DNA of 64,000 bases, from assembly GCA_037975125.1 (NCBI GenBank), contig CM075857.1, forward strand, positions 20,782,997 to 20,846,996, in the 5' to 3' direction. A program made the translations under genes and the position numbers. The DNA is from Latrodectus hesperus (taxonomy: Eukaryota > Arthropoda > Arachnida > Araneae > Theridiidae). A model generated the notes under the pieces. The model saw nothing but the letters and a program-made list of their open reading frames with translations. It made no database searches and was not told where the DNA came from. Positions 24,480 through 35,657 of this stretch are shown one piece after another (the stretch's first letter is position 1; each line of letters opens with the position of its first letter).

Positions 24480-26110
24480 AATGTGATTTTTGTTTGTGTA
24501 CACAAGATGATAAAGATTTAATATCTGGTTCATATTTAGTTCATTTCAGCAGAACGCATGCAGAGCTCGACTCATACGTCATTTTACTCCTATATTTATT
24601 TTTTTATAAAATTTATTTCTGAAAACAAAGATTCACATGCCCACGTCGATGAAAATATTGATAAAATTGCATTTGCTAATATTTTTAAACAATCAAACGT
24701 GTCAGGAATTGAATTCCATCTAGAATTTCATCTTCTGCAATTTTATTTATTTTATCCAATATTCAATTACTTTCAATAATTTCTAAATAATTCCTTAAAT
24801 CAACAAATTTTTGGTTCCACATAGTACTTCACTGAAATTCAACTGATTCCATTTCTAATTCAATAAAATCTAACAACTCAAGGACTTTTAAATTTAATTT
24901 TCAAATGGTATATCAAGATAGAAAATAAATTTTAATTTTCTTCAAATTCTTTAAACTGCGTTATCTTGTAGAAAATTCCTGAATGAGGGATTGAATTACC
25001 ATAGAAAATTGTTTCGTTAATGACTCTTTGTTTAGTTTTTCGTGACATTCACTTTCAGAAAAAATTTTTCTTGTATTCGGAAAATATTTATATGAATTTG
25101 AAAGAATATCACGATTAAAAATCTGTAATTTGACTTCAAACTCTTTGATCAAGTCAAACATTATAATGACTGTTTTGTTAACACCTCGTAGTTTTATATT
25201 TAATTCATTTAAATGAGAGCATAAATCAGTGAAAAAATTATATCTTCTCTAGCCACTCTACATCCAATAATTGATTGTATTGGTTAATAATGTTCTCATT
25301 ATTTAGAAATAATCTTATTTCTTCCAAACAATATACAAATTTTTGCAAAACATTTCCGCGAATTAACCAGCTTACATTATTGAATAAATGTAAACTATTG
25401 TAGGTCGAATTTACATCGTTTTACAATTTATAAAATTTTCTTTTATTTAGTGTTCGTGCTGATATAAAATAGACTAATTTTGTTACAAAACTCAAAATAT
25501 CATCAAACCTTTTTAAACCTGTTTTGGCACATAACGCTTGTTGGTGAATAATGCAATGAAAATCAAGAATTGTGCGTTCAATACATTTTATAGATAAATT
25601 TATAAATCTATCTTCCCGTCCAGTTAAGCTGCGGCAACCGTCTGTAGTAATTGACACAATTTTAGAAGGACATATTTCTCTTTTTTCCATTGCATATATA
25701 ACTGCATTACAAATGTCTAATCCTTTTGTTGTTGTTGTTAATGTTGATAAACTTATTAACTCTTCTTTAATATTGTTTTGACCAAAATAACGTACAAAAA
25801 TTGCTAAGCGAGCAGAGCTTGTTACCGTCAAGGCAAATGGATATAAAATCGAAGAATTTATATGGATTTTTTTTTTTTTTTGTTGAAAATTTACATTTTT
25901 TCACCATACCCAAAATCTATCGGCATGTGTTTAATTCTTTGGATAATTTTTTCATTGTTTTCGAAATCATGGAATAAGTATGGTGCACATTGCAGCCAAG
26001 CATCCTTTAAATATTCACCTTCATTAAAAGGTTTCGCACATTGAGCAATAGTTTTTGAAACTTGGTAACTAGCAGCAGTGGTGTTTGATTGAGTTCCAAA
26101 ATATTTCATT
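24480..26110 (-). pseudogene. hAT-family transposase, decayed (GTF2IRD2/ZMYM6-like type)
   Basis: Read from high to low coordinates: an N-terminal piece (26109-25891: KTIAQCAKPFNEGEYLKDAW, then FENNEKIIQRIKHMP); a core piece (25831-25421) with ARLAIFVRYFG, the catalytic-core block SKIVSITTDGCRSLTGRED and FHCIIHQQALCAKTGLKR; a piece at 25161-24961 (DLIKEFEVKLQIFNRDI, then SYKYFPNTRKIF); and the hAT C-terminal dimerisation signature LSIFSSTWACESLFSEINFIK near 24640. Stops and frameshifts separate the pieces. This transposase group is repeatedly seen in animal genomes both as transposons and as domesticated genes; this copy is a pseudogene. Confidence 0.85.
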
Positions 26111-26496
26111 AAAGAAGTAGTTTGGGCATTTATATTTTTTAAGGCTCGTGATATGTACTCCTTTTGCTCTACTACGTTTTGATCGAGAAGAAATATATGG
26201 TTAATGCTGTTTTACTGAAGATGTTCTACAGACTACTGTTTTAGAAAATAAAATACAAATTGCTTTACTGCCCTTTTCAATTATACTGTATCTATCGGTC
26301 CGGCACAACCTGATAGCCAATAGGAATAGAACAGGGCCTTTTCTTCTCGTTGTCTGTCTGTCTGTATCTATCGGTCCACCAAGCTTGAAATTCTCTCCTA
26401 TTACACGTTTCGGGGACCATAATTTAAAATTCTAAAAATATATTTTTTATTAATATTGTCATAAAATAAATAATTTATTCTGCATTCCTTTGTTGT

Positions 26497-26521
26497 AATA
26501 TATATATATATATATATATAT
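26497..26521. repeat. Short (TA)n
   Basis: About 12 TA units inside the hAT element. Confidence 0.9.
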
Positions 26522-27981
26522 TTCAACAAAGGACATATTTACAACAAGAACATATTTTGTCACATATTAAAGTACTAAAAATATTACCAACACAAGAAAA
26601 TAATATATTAATTCAAAGTAATTTTAATTATTGTATCTATATTTTACGCTGATTTAATGATAAAATAATTTCTCATAATATTAAAATATTTTATTGTTTA
26701 AAAATAAGCATAATAAATTATAAGTTAAGTAACTTTTAATATCTAAAGGTTGTTACAGGTTAAAACTTGAGTCGTGACGCAATATGTTCTTGCAAATGAA
26801 TGCAGAATATGAAATAATGTGTAAAGATATTTACCTAAAAATAACATTATATCTATTTATAATAAACGGTTATATTTTTTAACAAGTCACTGAAGTTTCA
26901 AAGACGACGGTTTACTAAAAATGATTCATGCAGTCTGTCGTTTGATTCGAGCGCTGCGGCAACATGCAATAACATTTGAAGGCGAAACTGAATATGCAAA
27001 AAATTTTTTAATTGCGCTCATCTATATATACTAAGAGAGAATTCATGCGGGATTTTAATAAAAGAATGTATAATTTGATGGTTCTAATTAACAAACTAAG
27101 ATAGGTATTCATACTCTGCAAATTTATATCATAAATTATAAATTAATAATTTTTAGTAGTGTAGATTTAATAGTGTAGATTAATAATTTTTAATTCATTT
27201 CTATCAGAAAAGATAACTTATAAAAAATAATTTTGTTTTTGTACGTGCCTTCAAAATTTTCAAACATGCCACTTGTGGCATGCGTGCCATTGGTTCGCCA
27301 TCCCTGCAATAGAATAACATTGTTACTGAAGTTTGGGTTTATCTTCGCACATTATCATTACTTGTTTTCGCTGGGGTAAAGCAGTTGATCCTCATTCAGA
27401 TTAAAAATTCGAACATTTCTGATTGTTATCCGAAAAGGGTATTTATTTATGACGTCAAAATTTAATCGAAATAAAAATGAAGGAAAAGTAATGTATTTTG
27501 CCTTGAAAATCGAAAAATAAGTTATACAACAGATGATTACATCATAACTACTTCATCCGTTCTCGAAAATTTCGCTCATCGTTCCATGTTAGCAGTGACT
27601 TGCAAATTGTTATGTAAGCAAAGAAATTTGTTGACAAACTTATTTGTAAAAATTAAATAATGCTTTATTTTGGCGGAAATTTATTTTTAAAGCACGAAGT
27701 ATATTGTTCAGTGTATCTAAAATTAAATTTTATTTTTCACACATGTGGATGAATGAAAAATCCTTCTTAAAATCGTAGATACTTTTATATTTTAATTAAT
27801 CAAATAGAGCAATTAATCATTAACAGTTAAAATTGAGCAAATGTTAATGTATACATTTTAAAAATAATTTTATTATATTAAAGTAAATATTTTAGATTCC
27901 AAATCCAAACAGTTGAATTCAATTATCAGTTGTTGTGCGTGGTTGTTTTATGATACCATACTTTAAACAATCCTATATAAT

Positions 27982-28229
27982 CAGGCGGCACAGATGCTGT
28001 ATAATCCAGGATGCCAAATTCTAAGTTTGGTGATTTTTTGGCGGATTTTCGTATGTATCTGGCAACTTGGTTTTTATTACGTCATGGAAGATGTTCCTAT
28101 AAGAACTATGCAGAAAACTCTATTTTGGCAACCCTTATATTTACGTCACAATACGTCATCTTGGCATTATTTCTTCATCGTCGAAAAAATTCAGAATTTG
28201 GAATCCTGGATTATACGGTATCTGAGCCT
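27982..28229. mobile_element. MITE-like element with long inverted repeats
   Basis: The two ends are inverted copies over about 60 bp. Left: CAGATGCTGTATAATCCAGG, then ATGCCAAATTCTAAG. Right, reverse complemented: CAGATACCGTATAATCCAGG, then ATTCCAAATTCTGAA. The centre also has paired TTACGTCA/ATACGTCAT and TCTGGCAACTTGG/CTTGGCA-like blocks. No coding sequence; the 80-codon frames across it follow from the repeat. The superfamily is unknown and the duplication is not clear. Confidence 0.7.
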
Positions 28230-28254
28230 ATCAAGAACATAGAATAGTTGAAAC

Positions 28255-29460
28255 TTTTTTGTTCCAGACATTGATTGATATTGTGCTTCTAAAAGTTTGA
28301 TCTAATTAGAGGCATAAGATAATTAAAATACCTTTCTTTGGTATTGATTGATATTGTTGTTTCGCCATTCCTATCTGATTAAATACACATGGATTATGTT
28401 TTCTGGAAGTCGGTCTACATCACGATTTTATTAGTTCTTTGTAATCATATGCATAACGTAATTAAAATCTTTGTTGGTTGATATTGTTATTTGATAAGCT
28501 CTGTGTAAATGTATAAAGTAAATAAAAAATAAACCTTTGAGTATTGATTATTCTCTTGCTTTTACCAATCCCATCTAATTGATTATACTCGGTAATTGGA
28601 ATAATTGCTGTTTATGTTGATAAATAAGTGTATAAGAAGTTGTGCACGTCATTAACAACATTCTTTATGAGGTTGAATATTTTATTAAAATATTAACACA
28701 AAATATGTGTTTCAAGTAAATCATTCTCAGAATGTATAATCTAAAGAGTAAAAATATCTTTTTGCGGTATTACCGTTTGCTTTCTTCCACTTATTAATTT
28801 ACCAGGTTTTGTGACTTGGGAATTGCTGCTCTGGTGTTTTGTATAGATTCTGAGAGTGCGTTTTGTTTATGAAAATGCCTTCTAACTGAAATCACTCTGA
28901 CACTGGAGAATCCATACATTGGATGAGTTTAACGGTTTATTTTGCTGCAGTTGTTCGCTTCTTAAGACATTACTTTTATATGCACGTCGGTCCTTTTCAC
29001 TGAACTTCTCTTTCCATCCCATATTTTGCTTTGCCGATCTGTGTATATGCTGTACTCATAAATTTTATTAATTTAGATACCGTACTTATAAAATAGCCTA
29101 AATATTGAGACGTTTCAGTCCCATTTGTTTCAGCTAGATGGACTCCTACAATTTAACATATTAAATCTAAATGGTCTCACATTTTAAACTTTTGAAAAAA
29201 TTCCAAGACTTGCAGAATTTGAGTAAAGCCCATACCCTCAGAATATATATATTTCTGTTTTAAAAAAAACTGATTGCTACTTAATATTTTATTGCTTACA
29301 AAATGCATTCAAAGATATCACTTGTTTCACAAGTGTTTCCATTACCTTGATAACCACCTGTATCTATGTCATGAGGTATATAGGATAATATTTGTTTTGG
29401 ATGCTGATTGTTATCGTGCTTTTGCCAATTTTATCTAATTGGATATTCAGAGTAAATGAA
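28255..29460 (+). repeat. Very degenerate repeated motif
   Basis: Variants of TTTTGCCAATCCCATCTAATTG occur near 28356, 28560 and 29421, each preceded by a TATTGATTGATATTGT-like block (also near 28270 and 28478). This looks like old tandem or dispersed duplication. Spacing is irregular. Confidence 0.45.
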
Positions 29461-30074
29461 ATGAATGCTCCGGAATTAATTTATTTTAAAACATAATTTG
29501 TTTAATGCTTCCTAACTAAAGTCCTTAATATTATTTTACATTCCATCAGGTAGACATCTTCCACCAGATGCAAACTTTTAAAAAATTTATTTTTTTAAAT
29601 ATTTTTATTTCATTGATTTAGAAAAATATAAAAAAAGACATGGGAAAAATAATATAAAAATAAAAAGACATAGGAAAAGAGTCCATGTTGGAAAAGGTTG
29701 GGCCAAGAAGTCTAAACATAAGATGTCTCACTAAAAATATTCTCAAATAAGAACAACGTTTCTCTAATGTAATGCTTATATTGAAATATAGCAATGTGTT
29801 AATCAAAAATATCTATTAATCTAGATAGACAGCTATAATTTAATGAACGGTTAAATCGCATGCTGCCTCTTCTGAAATTTATCTATACAACTTGAGACAA
29901 CATTTAATTGTTTTTAATGTATTACTTTATTCGAGATATACTTTTGATCCATTCAGGATATATTAAAATTTTGTGTTAATATCATGTGTATATAAATTCG
30001 ACAATCAACTGCTTATTTTTTGTAAAAATATATTCATAGGTAAGAGAAGAGTGATTCAACTTATTCTATTGCAG

Positions 30075-30342
30075 GCTTACATAGCATGTTCATGGGGCGT
30101 GCACCACGTGGGGTTTGTGACCATCTGCTTCGGTGTCTGTGGTGCCCTGATGTCCATCCTGGTGGGCCCTCTGGTGAAATGCATATCTCAGATGGCTGTT
30201 CTGATGCTAGCCGCGTGTGCCAACATTTCCATGTGCGTCCTGCTGTTCCTCTGGCACCCCACCCCCGAGGAGAGTAGCATTTATTTCATCATAGCTGGCA
30301 TTTGGGGGATGGGCGATGCCATTTGGTGGTCTCAAATTACAG
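30075..30342 (+). CDS. UNC-93-like transmembrane protein, second coding exon (residues 333-421 and first base of 422)
   Basis: Bounded by the acceptor TTCTATTGCAG and the donor ACAG/GTACAT. The exon encodes AYIACSWGVHHVGF, then three hydrophobic segments and the family-conserved IIAGIWGMGDAIWWSQ near its end, which matches the G-L/I-W-G-x-x-D-A-V/I-W motif of UNC93A/B proteins. The GC content is clearly higher than in the flanking introns. It starts in phase 0 and ends in phase 1, so codon 422 (Ala) is completed by the next exon. The open frame extends past both splice sites by chance. Confidence 0.92.
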
Positions 30343-30458
30343 GTACATGTCTTATGTGTCACTTCTATGTTACAATTTACAGCATTGATTTTCCGAGAAA
30401 AGAATGCATTTAAGCAGTTTCATGTGTATATGATTAATGTCATTGTTCGTAATCTATT

Positions 30459-30733
30459 GGCCGTCCACCCTGTCTAGTGGTGTGCGTGCTTGACTTTCAA
30501 TAGTGAGATCCTGGGCTCGAATCCCAGTTCGGGCATGGATGTACTTTCTCTGTCTATTTTGTCTTTGTTCTTACTTTGTATGAATATATTGTAAATGGTT
30601 GCCTACCTTATAAACGGGTTCATGTGTTTACTGAGGAAGTCGGACTCCACACCAAAATAGGGTTCAGTTGGAAAAGTGGAGCAGCGCACCCCATAATGCC
30701 AGATTAATTGGTACAAGACAACAACAACAACAG
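30459..30733 (+). repeat. tRNA-derived SINE (family A), (CAA)n tail
   Basis: The head reads GGCCGTCCACCCTGTCTAGTGG (A-box region within) with a B-box GGGCTCGAATCCC. The body includes GGAAGTCGGACTCCACACCA and GGAAAAGTGGAGCAGCGCACC. It ends AAGACAACAACAACAACAG. Other copies: 32022-32510 (minus), 35275-35557 (plus), 35658-35929 (minus). Confidence 0.88.
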
Positions 30734-30778
30734 AATTATTAGAATAAGCTAACATATTGCTAGCTTATTCTAATAATT
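30734..30778. repeat. Perfect hairpin, 18-bp arms, 9-nt loop
   Basis: AATTATTAGAATAAGCTA at 30734-30751 and its exact reverse complement at 30761-30778. It begins directly after the SINE tail. Confidence 0.92.
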
Positions 30779-31644
30779 AAGTACTTTTTAACTTCACTTG
30801 ATGTTGATTATTTGTATTTTCGATTCTATGAACACAGTATAAATTTTTAAAAATGAACAAATACAAGAGAAATCAACACAATTATTAATTAGCTGCATTT
30901 ATTAATTAAAAGAGAAATGAACTTATTTATTAAATAAGTGTAGCTAATATAAAAAAACACAAAAATGTTGCCCTTTTAAAACTGGCTCAAATGTCTAATG
31001 AAAAATGAAATTCATTATAAATTTTACATTTTATTACTTTTACTCATTTTATTATTCATGATAATGCTTGTTATTTTTTTATGTAAAAAAGGTTAATTAT
31101 TTGTGTATTTCTAATTTCATTGATAATTATTATTAAGAATGAAATTAGGCATTTTTTTAACATGTAATCATCGGAAATAATTAAAGGTAAGAATAGGGAT
31201 TAATATCAGTTTATAAGCAACTGTAGCTCAATTAATTATACTCAGTTTATAATTATAAGTCGAGTAATCTCTCTCAGCTGTAGTTAAATAAAGAATAATA
31301 AAAGTATGGACCTCTGTGTTTACTGTAATTTAAATGGAATGTGATAATTTTTTAAATTATTCTTTAGTAATTCTTAGCTTATTGTACATATTTTGTCTCA
31401 TCAATCTTATAGCTCCTTTCATTTCGCTTGCAATCATTTTATTTATTGAAAATTGGTTTTAGTAAGCTTTATTAAATGGCTTTAGGTATCATTGTTTGCC
31501 ACGAAAAATTAAATTAAATAGTTTTAATGCAATACTTTATGTAAATTTTATGTAAAAATAAACAAATGTTTTAATGTAAATTAAATATGCTCTGGTCATA
31601 TAATTGATAAAAAAACATTCCGATATAGGAACTACATATTCATG

Positions 31645-31800
31645 ACTATAGCCGAATGATTAGCTTTCTTGGATTGGGCTTAATAGTTCGTGGGTTCGAA
31701 TCCCACCTTGAGCAAGGGTGTCTGTAGTAGTTCAGAATCCACTTTAAGCCGTAGGTCCTGTTCTAATCAGCCCTCGTGTGCAAAAAATGACTGTTGACTG
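31645..31800 (+). repeat. tRNA-derived SINE (family B)
   Basis: Head with A-box-like TATAGCCGAATGATTAGC and B-box GGGTTCGAATCCCACC (about 31691). The body has CAGAATCCACTTTAAGCCGT and ends near CTGTTGACTGACAAC. Related fragments are at 23880 and 38945. Confidence 0.65.
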
Positions 31801-32021
31801 ACAACAAACTATTAGTTCAGTTTTGATATCTATATAGAAAAATTGGTAACAGTAATAATATAAGTGATAATTTGTGTTTTTAAATATATAATTTTTATTA
31901 TTGTACATACATCGTTTTTATTGATGAAATTAGAACCAAAATTTAAAATGCTATATATTTTCTTACCTGTAAAGTTTAAAAACAGGTTATTTACTTACTT
32001 TTTCAATTTCTGTTATCCAAA

Positions 32022-32510
32022 TTGTTGTCGTCTAACTAACTAACTGGCACAAGCCAGTTAGGCTAGCAACATGGGGTGCGCAGCTTCATTTTCCCAACTG
32101 AACCGTAATTTGCTGTAGAGTTCGATACTTCCTTAGTACACACATGCCATAGGTACCAGTGTATATAATTATAGGGTAGGCAATCAATCACATCTCATTC
32201 ATACAGAGAAAGGACAAAGACATACATAGCGGTGCAGGCGAGTTCTGGACTGTACCATTAGGTTAACGGGTTTGGAATACTCGCCCATCACCAAATGCCT
32301 CGTCATTTTGAACCACGATCAGGTTACGAGGTCACATCTGATCTGGCACCCTCCTCTCCACATCCACGCCACACCAGCGGAAGGACTGTGGACAAGGACA
32401 AAGACAGGAGAGAGAGAGAAACAGAAAGTCCATCCATTCCCGAACTGGGATTCGAACTCAGGACTTCCCAGTCAGGGACGCTGACCACTAGACAGGGTGG
32501 GCGGTAAATA
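32022..32510 (-). repeat. tRNA-derived SINE (family A), minus strand, split by an insertion
   Basis: Reverse complement of the 30459 and 35275 type: CCGCCCACCCTGTCTAGTGG head (32491-32510), B-box GAGTTCGAATCCC, body, then a 9-bp stem-loop (32040-32061) and a short GACGACAA tail. It is interrupted by 32223-32393. Frames across it are not genes. Confidence 0.85.
32223..32393. mobile_element. Unclassified 171-bp insertion inside a SINE
   Basis: Flanked by the perfect 13-bp repeat AAGGACAAAGACA (32210-32222 and 32394-32406), which occurs once in uninterrupted copies of the SINE. The insert has no tail. On the minus strand it contains a GTGGTTCAAAAT site that could be a weak B-box. The element family is unknown. 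Confidence 0.75.
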
Positions 32511-32675
32511 GTTAAAATATACATAAATATATAATTTTTTAAATTTTATTTTTATCAACGTTTTACTTTTTCATATCAAGTTTTATTTCTTATGAGCATT
32601 TATTGGATTTGGTGATTAATAGCTGCTTTCCACATGCACGTCGTTTTGATTAATTTTTTTTCCTTCCATACCTAG

Positions 32676-32911
32676 CTCTTTACGGTCTGATGTTTCCAAA
32701 CGACAGGGAAGCGGCGTTTTCGAACCTGTACTTCTGGAGCTTCCTGGGATTCTTCCTCAGTTACTCCTACGCAAATTACTTGACCGTGCCCATCAAAATA
32801 AACATTTTACTCGCCTTCTTGATTACCGGGATGCTGGGATATTTCATCGGCCAGCTCAAGATCAGATGCACGGCTAAAAAAGAATACGTGTCCATCGAAG
32901 AGGATCACTAA
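32676..32911 (+). CDS. UNC-93-like transmembrane protein, last coding exon (residues 422-499)
   Basis: The acceptor is at 32675. The first two bases complete an Ala codon, giving ALYGLMFPNDREAAFSN, the family's A-L-Y-G...K/R-E-A-A-F-x-N motif. Two hydrophobic segments follow (YFWSFLGFFLSYSYANYL and INILLAFLITGMLGYFI), then a short basic and acidic cytoplasmic tail ending EEDH and a TAA stop at 32909-32911. The three exons total 1500 nt including the stop (499 residues), slightly longer than the usual roughly 460 of UNC93A proteins, mostly because of the long N-terminus and the sequon-rich loop. Nothing suggests inactivation. Confidence 0.92.
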
Positions 32912-33100
32912 AATGTGCGTCTTGAAGTACTGACTGACTTTCATTCCCATATTAAGAATAATGAATGTGATAGTAACCATAACTGGAACAAAGTGACTCA
33001 ATGTAGCTTTGGGCAACATGTGATCCACTAGAATATCTCCACTTCCAAGAACATATCATTCAATATCTTTTATTATGTTTTTGATTTATATGGAAATAAA
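32912..33100 (+). other. Probable 3' untranslated region
   Basis: Non-coding sequence from the stop codon to the first AATAAA. The minus-strand frame at 32807-33028 is a shadow of the coding exon. Confidence 0.6.
33095..33100 (+). terminator. Candidate poly(A) signal
   Basis: AATAAA 184 bases after the UNC93-like stop codon. It is the first canonical hexamer downstream. AT-rich DNA has many by chance, so this is provisional. Confidence 0.5.
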
Positions 33101-33119
33101 TTAATGAAATCTTGTTTAA

Positions 33120-35270
33120 AGTTAGTAGCGATATTTGAAATTTATTTTTGATATTTGTCCATTCAACTGGTATAAAAATTAGCGTAATAATATTTATAAA
33201 ATAACCCATAAAAATAACTAAACATGATTGTTTATATTATAATTTTTCATTATTTTGACTTTTGAATTTGGAACTAATAATTAAATATTTGTTTCATTTG
33301 GTAAATGTTTAATTACTGTCTATCAATATGAATATAATAACGTTTTGAATATTTTACATTGTTTAGTTACAATTGATTTTATAAATAACGGCTTAGAGAT
33401 ACTGTTATGCAAGTGTATTACTTGAATGTATAAAGTATTTCTTCCGTACTTGAATGTATAATTCTTATAATTGTAAATAAGTAATACACTCACTAATAAT
33501 TTCCATTTATATCTCACTGGGGTCATACGAATAATTTTTGTGGAATCTTATTATTCATATAAACGCTTCTTTATTTTTGTGGTCTAATGTTTACCCACTT
33601 CATTAAGACATTAATTCTTCAGTAGAAGTGGTGCATAAGATTTATTAACAAGGTATTATATGGCTGCATAAATTATTCATATAAGCAGTGGCAGGCTGAT
33701 TACATCAAAATTTATTACGCCAATGTCAGTACTATATTGGTTATACTCGATAGTTTTACTATGTTTTTTCTAATATAGAAAAATGTACTTTAGAATGGTT
33801 TTTAATTTTTCTTTACTATTGAAGTATGAATTAAGTCTTATTTATTAAACTGCTTTAGAAAAATATTAAATTTAGTGAAATAATGTGAACATTTAATTAA
33901 AAATATGATTATATTTTGAAATTTGAGAAATTAGATATGTCTCTCTATATTTTGACAGACATTAGATATAGGTATGTTTTTCCAAATTTACATTTTCGAA
34001 CTTCGTCAATTCAGACTAATTAATTCTTTTATTAAAAAAGATTCTGTATAAAATGAATCAAATTATGATGAATAAAATGAATTACAATAAGAATGTCATT
34101 TATTATATACTTAAGTAACTTAAAAATGTTAATTAAACGTAGTGTACTGTGCATATGATTAATATTTCATTCAAGAGTTACAGTGTCATAATAATTAGGC
34201 TTACCAATGTTCATTCTTGCTTTTATCACGGGTTACATTGAATTGTGGGAAATGCCAGTTGCACTTAAACGCTTATACTTAGCTTCTTGATGGTAATTTA
34301 GTCTTTTAATCACGTTTATTAGCACCTCATTTATTCACTCTTTTTTTTACTAAAATATGTCTTTATCTAGGAAATTCAAATTTATGTGATCTGGATTATC
34401 AGGATTTAAAATATTAAATCACGATTATCCAGGTCAAGATTTCTGAATCTTAATTTTCAGAATGATTTCTGAATCTTAATTAAAAAGAAATTTGAATCAG
34501 GTTATTTAAAATCTTATATTTCAACAAAACATTTATGATATTAACTATAAATAATGTGGCCTATATTATGCACATTTTCTTTAAATGGTATAAATGTGAA
34601 ATTTTCTAAAAATCGATTCCATATTTGCTATTTTATTTCCGAGCATATTTATTTCCTTCGATGGCGTGATGAAAACAGCTACGGTTCCAGTTTGCTCAAT
34701 CATCTACCAATGAAATTGTTAAGTATGACTCATGTGATAAAAATATGTTGGATTAACTCTGTATTTTCAAGTGTATTTATGACTGAATTTTTGTTTACAT
34801 ATGGATTTTATGTACTTAAAAAAATGTGTTTTGTTATTGTTGTATTAATATTAAACGTTTCTTTCGTCATATTTTCGTTGTTTCCTTTTTATGATTCATA
34901 CAAAATCTAACCTCGAAATAAAATAATTTACTGTTGCGTGAATTTTTACTCACATATATTTGGGTTAATAAAATGTCCTAATTCCTAAAAGGAGCAATAT
35001 TTAATTTCAAAAATTCAGAGTGATTTTTTTCATTTATTTATTCAAAGAAAATCAAAATGATGAATTTAATTTAATGATGAATATATAAATTGTGTTTTGA
35101 TTGAAATGTATTGTAAATGATTTATTACATCAAAAGGTATTCTTATACGTATTAAATTAAATAGGCGTGTTTTAAATAGCAAAAAAAATATTACAGTTAA
35201 CAGCTTTTCATCATTCCTTATTTTCTTAAAAAATTGTATAAATCAATTACATATTTATTTAAAAACAAGG
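33120..35270. other. Intergenic AT-rich sequence
   Basis: No gene recognised. The 118-codon frame at 34554-34910 has no known motif. An imperfect inverted repeat lies at about 34389-34437 (GATCTGGATTATC...GATTATCCAGGTC), and a 27-bp near-tandem repeat of GATTTCTGAATCTTAATT lies at about 34438-34482. Confidence 0.45.
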
Positions 35271-35274
35271 AATT

Positions 35275-35557
35275 GGTCGCCCACCCTGTCTAGTGGTCAG
35301 AGCCTGACTGCTCGTAAAGAGGTCCTGGGTTCGAATCCCATTTCCCGAATCCAATTCGGGCAGGGATCTAATTTCTCTTTGTTTATTCAGTCTTTGTCCT
35401 TTCTTTATATGAATGGGCTGTGAATGATTGCTTACCCTATAAACGGGTAACTATGGCTTGTATGTACTGAGGAAGTCGGACTCCACACCAAAATAAGGTT
35501 CATTTGGAAAAGTGGAGCAGCGTACCTATAATAACCAGCCTAGCTGGCACAACACAA
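35275..35557 (+). repeat. tRNA-derived SINE (family A)
   Basis: GGTCGCCCACCCTGTCTAGTGG head, B-box GGGTTCGAATCCC (about 35328) and the shared body. The 3' stem-loop is CCAGC-CTA-GCTGG (35535-35547), followed by CACAACACAA. Target duplication not found. Confidence 0.9.
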
Positions 35558-35657
35558 AATCAGACATCTCTATTATTTTGAAATAATAAATTTTATCATA
35601 CAATGTTTATTCTAAGAGGATAATAAATCAAGTATGCTTGCCACAAAACAAGTCGCT

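Larger units (their letters stand above)
24243..27306 (-). mobile_element. hAT transposon, decayed
   Basis: The ends are imperfect inverted repeats: the left starts CAGGGATGCCGTACC and has GTGCCACAAAG inside; the right, reverse complemented, starts CAGGGATGGCGAACC and has ATGCCACAAG. The flanks TCATAGAA and CAATAGAA match at 6 of 8 bases, consistent with a decayed 8-bp hAT duplication. The transposase remnant lies inside on the minus strand. A short (TA)n (26497-26521) and unclassified sequence fill the 5' part. Confidence 0.75.
3270..30074 (+). other. Intron 1 of the UNC93-like gene (26.8 kb)
   Basis: It begins GTAAGT (3270) and ends TTCTATTGCAG (30074). The flanking exons join in frame at the expected point of the family: the segment ending NEFTE continues with AYIACSWGVHHVGF. 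The intron is full of transposon remnants, listed separately, and I recognise no further host exon in it. Confidence 0.85.
30343..32675 (+). other. Intron 2 of the UNC93-like gene
   Basis: GTACAT donor; pyrimidine tract TTTTTTTTCCTTCCATACCTAG acceptor region (ends 32675). It contains two SINEs, a nested insertion, an older SINE and a hairpin. Confidence 0.88.

Noticed and set aside
32272..32524. Three overlapping 66-70 codon frames
   Set aside because: They lie across the nested insertion and SINE; the coding appearance follows from the higher GC content.
34554..34910. 118-codon hydrophobic frame (+) downstream of the UNC93-like gene
   Set aside because: AT-rich codons give hydrophobic residues by chance; there are no family motifs or nearby coding exons.
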